From contig VKHC01000444.1 of NCBI GenBank assembly GCA_015143735.1, forward strand, positions 1 to 11,999: a DNA stretch of 11,999 nt, in the 5' to 3' direction. The DNA comes from Synura sp. LO234KE (lineage: Eukaryota > Sar > Synurophyceae > Synurales > Mallomonadaceae). Positions 6,946-11,999 of the stretch are shown one piece after another (positions within the stretch are counted from its first letter, which is position 1; each line of letters begins with the position of its first letter). The notes under the pieces were generated by a model. It did no database searches. It saw nothing but the letters and a program-made list of their open reading frames with translations, and was not told the origin of the DNA. The position numbers and the translations under genes were made by a program.

Positions 6946-7456
6946 TCAGCGAACTCTAGCGAATTGGAACACTGAAGATTCACTAGTGAAATGCAGTGGA
7001 TTATCAGAGGTAACTGCAGCGGGTTGTTGCATCAAGTACTCCCAATCAGAAACTAGAATTTACAATTTCTTTGCTAGCTTAAGATCACCAGTCCACTTTG
7101 GCGATTGCTCCTCATCGTTCGGACTTTCTGGGAAAAGATCCAGAGTGGGATTTTGTTGATCATCGAACTTAACAATTACAATTCAGGTTTGGGAGAAGCA
7201 GCAATATTTTGCTCCAAACGGTAACTTCCATGTTGGACCTCCTGCTGAATTGAATTTCCCAGCTTTTGGCAACATCGCGGACTTCCAATTTTGCACTTAC
7301 TCTATGCCTACTAGTCCCAAACATGGAGTGATTGAGCGTACCCTTCAATTCTGTCTCTCCGTCATACTCGCGACACACAAGGCAAGGAAGGTTGTTGAAC
7401 TGAAGAGCCTCGTGTTCACGAATGCGTTTGGGGAGGAGAAACTCCCAGAGTCTCAA
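6946..7456 (-). pseudogene. Unidentified interrupted coding-like frames
   Basis: Two overlapping minus-strand frames look partly coding. Frame 7456-7169 contains FNNLPCLVCREYDGETELKG, with a Cys-x-x-Cys word. Frame 7296-6946 has 117 codons and only two stops (TGA 7185-7183, TAA 7062-7060). It contains FDDQQNPTLDLFPESPNDEE and SDWEYLMQQPAAVTSDNP, a hydrophilic, low-bias composition unlike random translation. No domain is recognised. It might be 3' sequence of the adjacent broken LRR gene, a different mobile-element fragment, or chance. Few stops in a frame this size is only weak support. Confidence 0.3.
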
Positions 7457-7700
7457 AGTTCATCACCCTCATCCCAGTCGGTGTATTTGGATTAATTTAT
7501 TTTCGTCCCCACTCTCCTCGAAGGTCGTACTGCCGCATGCTGTATATACTAAGCGCAGTTAATGTACTTCACTCATCTTGTTGGACATGAGCATGATCGA
7601 CGTCTATATTGAGCAGATTCTCGTCTTCTAGAAAGCTTTGCCAGACGACATCATTTGATGGCATAGAGCTGAATCTAATCAAGAAATGCGTTGGTCTTCT

Positions 7701-8892
7701 TCAGATCAAAGATGTTACTCCGCTTGAACTCTCCCAACATTTGGGAGTGAACTGTCCACATAACGTACTCTATTCACTGAGCTTGTCCAAAACACCCGGA
7801 CTGCTCTTCAGCGAAATCGTCATATTTCTCGCCGACATATTATAACACAATTGTGATGTCACTTGTCCTTGGAAGTTATTCCCGTTGAGGTACATCACAA
7901 CCAGGTTAGTAATTGCTATGTAGACGGTGGGTACAGATCCGGATAGCGAATTGTTACCGAAATCAGCAGAGACTATTGTCCCAGTGGGGTGATTTCCAAC
8001 GATACGATACCCGAGATCAAATTATTCGCCAGTAAGAGTTCATTTAGAGATTTCAGTTGAGAGAAGGATTCTGGAATAGTACCAACAATGGCATTCGACG
8101 ATAAATCCAAAACTGTTAGTCCCACTAGTAACCCTAACGACGAGGGGAGAGTGCCAGCGAGGGCTAAGCTGCTCAGATCGATCGCCGTGACTAGGCCTTG
8201 ATAATAGGTTACAGTGTAGATAACGAGCGCGCTTTGAGACTGCACAAAACACTGTCAAGATCCGATATGACTTGGAAGTTTCCTTGGAGCGAATAGAGTG
8301 CCACGTCTTGGAAGTTTTGGCAACGAATCGAGACGCTGTTTGGAGCCCAGTCAGCGTCCGATTGACAGTAAGGAGAGCAATCAAAGGTATTATCGGCAAG
8401 ATATAGAGATTCTGGAGGAGAGTTTTGTAGTTTGTTTCCGTTTAGAAATAGGAATATGATTGATTTTAGGTAACTAAAAGTGGTAGGCACGGTTGAAGTA
8501 AATTTATTGTTTGATAGATCAAAATATTCTAGATTCCTCAATCATCCAAAACAAGAAGGTATAGTGGAAGTAAACAAATTATGACCTAAACTAATATATT
8601 GAATAGCGGACATCGAGCACAGCTGTGACGGTAGAAACTTGGAAATTTTATGCAGTTGAAGTTCTGTTATTTCAGAAAACAGCCTCAAGGGAATCGTTGA
8701 AGAAAGGAAAGGAAAGAGTAAAACAAGGTCAAGTGATGAATTGACTAGGTATATAATCTTTGCAGCTCCAATCGGAACAGATCATCTCAATATTATGGAT
8801 ACCACAAAATCACCTATTGAATGTTGAATCACGGTAGCATTATCAAATACTATTGTATTCAATTCTTTGGGCTGGCAACATAATAGGCAGAA
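7701..8892 (-). pseudogene. Broken LRR receptor gene, paralogue of the plus-strand gene
   Basis: The longest frame (8892-8215) holds LRRs such as QYISLGHNLFTSTIPSCFG and LEYFDLSNNKFTSTVP, then the spacer FDCSPYCQSDADW. It is interrupted by TGA at 8784-8782 and TGA at 8544-8542. A one-base loss near 8240 moves to frame 8245-7973 (LTVLDLSSNAIVGTIPES). A shift near 7980 leads to NNSLSGSVPT and LNGNNFQGQV (ending TAG 7772-7770), and another to TPKCWESSS (ending TGA 7703-7701). All pieces align in order with the plus-strand receptor, except that its Cys-rich island is missing. No membrane helix or kinase is visible beyond 7701. Ancestrally an extracellular LRR receptor; now non-functional. Confidence 0.85.
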
Positions 8893-9145
8893 TTAGATAT
8901 TGGAGAATTGGAAATAATGCGAGCCTAGATTACCTGCGCGTGATTTTTAAGAGAAAAACTTGAAAATTAGCCTCGAACGTATTGCCAGAAAGGAAAAGAA
9001 ACAAAGAAAAAGTAATACTGGACTAAAAATGTGATCAAATGTTATCGAATACAAAATACAAATATTTTGAACGAAATTTGAAGCCCGTGGCTACCAGACA
9101 GATATGTGATATTTTTACGTTATACCGCATACAGTTCAAACGAAA
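8893..9145. other. AT-rich intergenic space between head-to-head LRR genes
   Basis: This short AT-rich spacer lies between the divergent LRR copies and would hold the promoters of both. Stops occur in all frames. The plus-strand frame of the receptor opens only after TGA at 9107-9109, with no earlier in-frame ATG. I see no distinct TATA box that stands out from the AT-rich background, and no upstream exon with a signal peptide. Confidence 0.5.
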
Positions 9146-10873
9146 ATGCCAATTGGAATAAGGAATTTATACTATGAATCTATGAAGAAAGCCGACCATG
9201 TTGATGGTGAAATAAATCTTGATCATACCATTTGTAGTGTTATTGCATCCACCAACATTTCCTCCGTTTACAGCGACTGGAAATGCGTTAATCATAATGT
9301 GCTTACAAATCCTTGTTCCTGGCGTGGACTGAATTGCACCGGAGGAATCATCCGGGAATTCGTTGTTAATAGCATAAATCTTGGAGGGAGTATTCCAAGC
9401 GCGATTGGTAACCTAACTGGTTTGACAGCTTTAGATTTATCCGATAATTTGCTAGGGGGTTCGATACCCTCCAGTGTAGGCTACTTAACTGAGTTAAGTA
9501 CACTTAATCTTGGTATTAATCGCCTTAGCTCTTCACTTCCATCAACGTTGGGTTACCTTACGAATCTAAGGACTCTATCACTTTTCAGCAATTACTTAAC
9601 CTCATCTATCCCATCAAGCTTTATTTTCTTATCGAATTGGATGTATGATGTTTACTTAAATGATAATTCATTCACGTCTACTATCCCGACTTTTCTTGGG
9701 CTATTTACAAATGCAATCGCAGGATTTGAATTACAAAATAATAAATTCTCTTCAACTATTCCATCACAATTATGTCTTTTGTCGCAGTGCCAATACTTAA
9801 GATTCGACAGCAATCAGCTTACTTCATCCATTCCATCCTGCATTGGTAGCCTTAAAAGCTTGGAATATTTTAATGTCGCAAATAACCTGTTGACAGGGTT
9901 CATCCCAACCACATTGGAGAATCTGGGAAGGGTAATATGGTTATCCTTTAATGACAATAACCTTAGCGGGCCTGCACCAGAGTTTCTGTGCTCTATGACT
10001 AGACTGACTGAATTGAAACTAGCGGGGAATGAGTTCGATTGTTTACCTTATTGTCAAACTGATGCTGATTGGTCAACCTACAGTGACGGTTACAGATGTC
10101 GTGACTTTCAAGACGACGTCCTTTACCAACTACAACAAAAATTCGATATCGCAGCAGCTCTCAATCGCGAGGTTCAAAAACAAACATTTATCCTAACCTT
10201 TAACACTGACCCTACACGTCTGATCAGTTACACCGGTGCATTCCAATATACATTCTCAATTGGCGACACAAATGTAGGCCGAAAATGCTTGCAGCTATAC
10301 ATGTGTGTGGATTCATTATGTGACAACGTGCTCGGCTATTGGGACCCGTCGTCTTTATCCTCAGTGTTTACTATCCACCGCCAGTCCTTCTACATATCCT
10401 GTCCTCTGTGTTCTCAGTGCCCCGGTTGGCATTACGGTTATACGCTCACAGTATACTCGTATATGAATTCGAACTGGAAATTTCTAGATACCCCACCCTA
10501 CACAAACGCCAGTGGGGGCACCCCCGCTCCTTATGCGCTTGGACTTTGCCAGAGTGTTTGGAAAGGAGTATCTTGTGTGAATGGGTTGATCACAGCGGTC
10601 TCCTTACCTAGCATGGGCTTCTCCGGGACTCTCCCCCCAGCAGTTGGGGCATTAGTCGGACTGACAGTATTGGATTTGTCGTCAAATGCCATACATGGCA
10701 CAGTACCCTCTGCCATCGCACTGCTGACGAATTTGAATGAGCTTACCCTGAATTACAATCGAATGACAGGCACCTTACCGAGAAATCTACAAGCTCTTGG
10801 GAATCTTGTATATCTAGACTTGAGGTACAACGTATTTAGCGGCTCCGTCCCAACGTTCTTTGTCAATATGTAG
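9146..10873 (+). CDS. LRR receptor-like protein, ectodomain
   Basis: The 575-codon frame begins at the only in-frame ATG after an upstream stop, in an A-rich context. Residues 45-64 (SDW, then NPCSWRGLNC) form a plant-type LRRNT cap. Plant-type LRRs (LxxLxLxxNxLxGxIPxx) run from about 75 to 300. A spacer follows (FDCLPYCQTDADW near 298-309). Next comes a Cys-rich island, about 341-466 (Cys 381, 387, 392, 419, 422, 425), of unknown fold. A second cap (LCQSVWKGVSC, 467-477) and more LRRs run to the end. No signal peptide is evident in the first 40 residues, so an upstream exon may be missing. The frame stops at TAG 10871-10873 inside an LRR, and the protein continues one frame over. Likely role: cell-surface recognition of an unknown ligand. 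Confidence 0.85.
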   Translation: MPIGIRNLYYESMKKADHVDGEINLDHTICSVIASTNISSVYSDWKCVNHNVLTNPCSWRGLNCTGGIIREFVVNSINLGGSIPSAIGNLTGLTALDLSDNLLGGSIPSSVGYLTELSTLNLGINRLSSSLPSTLGYLTNLRTLSLFSNYLTSSIPSSFIFLSNWMYDVYLNDNSFTSTIPTFLGLFTNAIAGFELQNNKFSSTIPSQLCLLSQCQYLRFDSNQLTSSIPSCIGSLKSLEYFNVANNLLTGFIPTTLENLGRVIWLSFNDNNLSGPAPEFLCSMTRLTELKLAGNEFDCLPYCQTDADWSTYSDGYRCRDFQDDVLYQLQQKFDIAAALNREVQKQTFILTFNTDPTRLISYTGAFQYTFSIGDTNVGRKCLQLYMCVDSLCDNVLGYWDPSSLSSVFTIHRQSFYISCPLCSQCPGWHYGYTLTVYSYMNSNWKFLDTPPYTNASGGTPAPYALGLCQSVWKGVSCVNGLITAVSLPSMGFSGTLPPAVGALVGLTVLDLSSNAIHGTVPSAIALLTNLNELTLNYNRMTGTLPRNLQALGNLVYLDLRYNVFSGSVPTFFVNM

Positions 10874-11999
10874 AGTTGGTGGTCATCTATGCGGATGGAA
10901 ACGCCTTCAGTGGGCAAGTGTCCTCCCTACTGTGCGATCACGTGGTGGACAGAAACGTAACGGTCTCATTGAAAAACAACCATTTCAGTTGTTACCAAGA
11001 GAAATGTTGGGGGAACAATATGGCGGTTACGTCCAGATCATTGGGAGACTCCCTTCTCGGCTGCCACCCGACACAAGCGCCCACGACATCTCCTCCAAGC
11101 AAAACACCGACACTAGCTCCTACCGAGGACTCCAAGATGACTGTTGCTAGTGCTTCTTTATCCTCTGATTTACTTTCTGCAATTATTGTGTCCGTTGTAG
11201 GTGGCTTGCTGCTTATTGTTTTTCTATTTATTATAATGCGAAGACTGATGCGGAAGAAGTATGTAATTCGTCGTCAACGAGAGCAACGTCTCCAGCAATT
11301 ACCGATCCATCGAGCCCTCCTCTCCCGTCAGATTTACACGAACGCAGAGTTCATGGAATTGCTGGACAATCACATCGACACCGCCCGTGAATTAGACTAC
11401 GATGAAAATACAGCTATAGACATTGTACTCCGGAGTCAGAATCGAATCACTGTGTCCGCTGAAGCGATCGCTCTGTTGCTTGACGACACCATACCGCTGT
11501 TACCGTTACAAAACCAAGTATTACGCTCGTCGACCAGAGACTTGGATTTAGGTCCACTTGCAGAGGGTAGTGTGACGACGGGGCTGACAATTCGGCAGTG
11601 TAAGTCATTCGAACATTGGGCATTGGCAGTTCAGCATAACTCCAAACTTGTCAAGGAAGCGGTCGAAATTATATTGGATAAACACAAAGATAATATTGAA
11701 GAATTGGCGAACGCTCCGGATGATAGGGGGAGGCTCTGCAAAGACATCGCTCAGCCGGACAGCAAGAGGGCTATATTTAGACGACTGAACCTCCATGGGC
11801 GCTATGAGCTACAGTCTGGTGCACCGCTACACGAATCTGTTACCAGCTTGGTGATTAAAGCGGTTGACCACGGGGAATTGGGCTGGGATAATGATCCGTT
11901 GGATGCTGTGAGTTCGGTAGAGGCTAGTGGGCATGGTCACGTAGTGTTGAAGTTTATGAGGTACAGAGATCATTTCTTAAGAGAAGTTTCCACTCGAGT
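10873..11999 (+). CDS. LRR receptor kinase, membrane and cytoplasmic part (partial)
   Basis: The frame is open from 10873 to the window end. It starts mid-LRR (ELVVIYADGNAFSGQV), directly continuing the ectodomain if one base is restored at 10870/10871. A Cys pair (FSCYQEKCW) closes the LRR, then comes a Thr/Pro stalk (PTQAPTTSPPSKTPTLAPT, about 11067-11125). One membrane helix (about 11179-11235, AIIVSVVGGLLLIVFLF) is followed by the basic stop-transfer RRLMRKK. The cytoplasmic segment (FMELLDNHIDTARELDYDE, then EAVEIILDKH) is weakly ankyrin-like. At 11941-11964 VVLKFMRYRD matches the kinase beta-3 strand, with the ATP-binding Lys at 11950-11952. The rest of the kinase lies outside. The combination fits TKL-type LRR receptor kinases of protists. 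It is not an independent gene. Confidence 0.75.

Noticed and set aside
7609-7845. 78-codon plus-strand frame
   Set aside because: It overlaps the end of the broken LRR gene on the other strand, where the KCW patch aligns with the intact paralogue.
1431-10873. Stop-codon reassignment as an explanation for the broken frames
   Set aside because: TAA, TAG and TGA all interrupt the coding patches, and many breaks are frameshifts, which a changed genetic code cannot explain.
10860-11150. 96-codon plus-strand frame over the receptor stalk
   Set aside because: It is the wrong frame: the neighbouring frame gives the LRR end, Cys cap, Thr/Pro stalk and membrane helix.
11605-11796. 63-codon minus-strand frame
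   Set aside because: It is antisense to the cytoplasmic part of the receptor kinase, which has a continuous sense frame.

Overview
The window looks like eukaryotic nuclear DNA. The clearest gene encodes a plant-style leucine-rich-repeat (LRR) ectodomain, then a Thr/Pro-rich stalk, one membrane helix, an ankyrin-like segment and the start of a protein kinase. There are no bacterial operons or ribosome binding sites. The retroelement, the receptor architecture and the moderate GC suggest a protist or zoosporic lineage, such as a stramenopile or an early-diverging (chytrid-like) fungus. I cannot fix the species. All family assignments rest on remembered consensus patterns, not on a search.

Positions 1-1030 hold no convincing gene but many short degenerate repeats: a 41-bp tandem array, a 13-bp inverted repeat and several imperfect direct repeats. 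From about 6300 down to about 1430 (possibly 1030), the minus strand carries a decayed retrotransposon. In its own 5' to 3' order I see a gag-like ORF1 with a coiled-coil-like stretch, a reverse transcriptase (YxDD box as YEDD), an RNase H-like domain, and a tyrosine-recombinase-like domain. That order is typical of DIRS-like (tyrosine-recombinase) retroelements. The frame is broken by stops of all three kinds and by frameshifts. The RT also carries a 32-bp tandem duplication, and an AT-rich stretch of roughly 450 bp separates the RT palm from the connection/RNase H part.

Positions 6300-7700 are mostly unassigned, with one interrupted coding-like frame on the minus strand. Positions 7701-8892 (minus) hold a broken LRR gene. 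Head to head with it, 9146-11999 (plus) holds its better-preserved paralogue, an LRR receptor kinase. This gene has one apparent single-base frameshift at 10870/10871 and runs off the window inside the kinase N-lobe. The two LRR copies align well, except that the plus copy has an extra Cys-rich island of about 126 residues.

The region reads as accessory DNA: a divergent receptor gene family next to old mobile-element debris. If the frameshifts are assembly errors rather than decay, the receptor gene may be intact.
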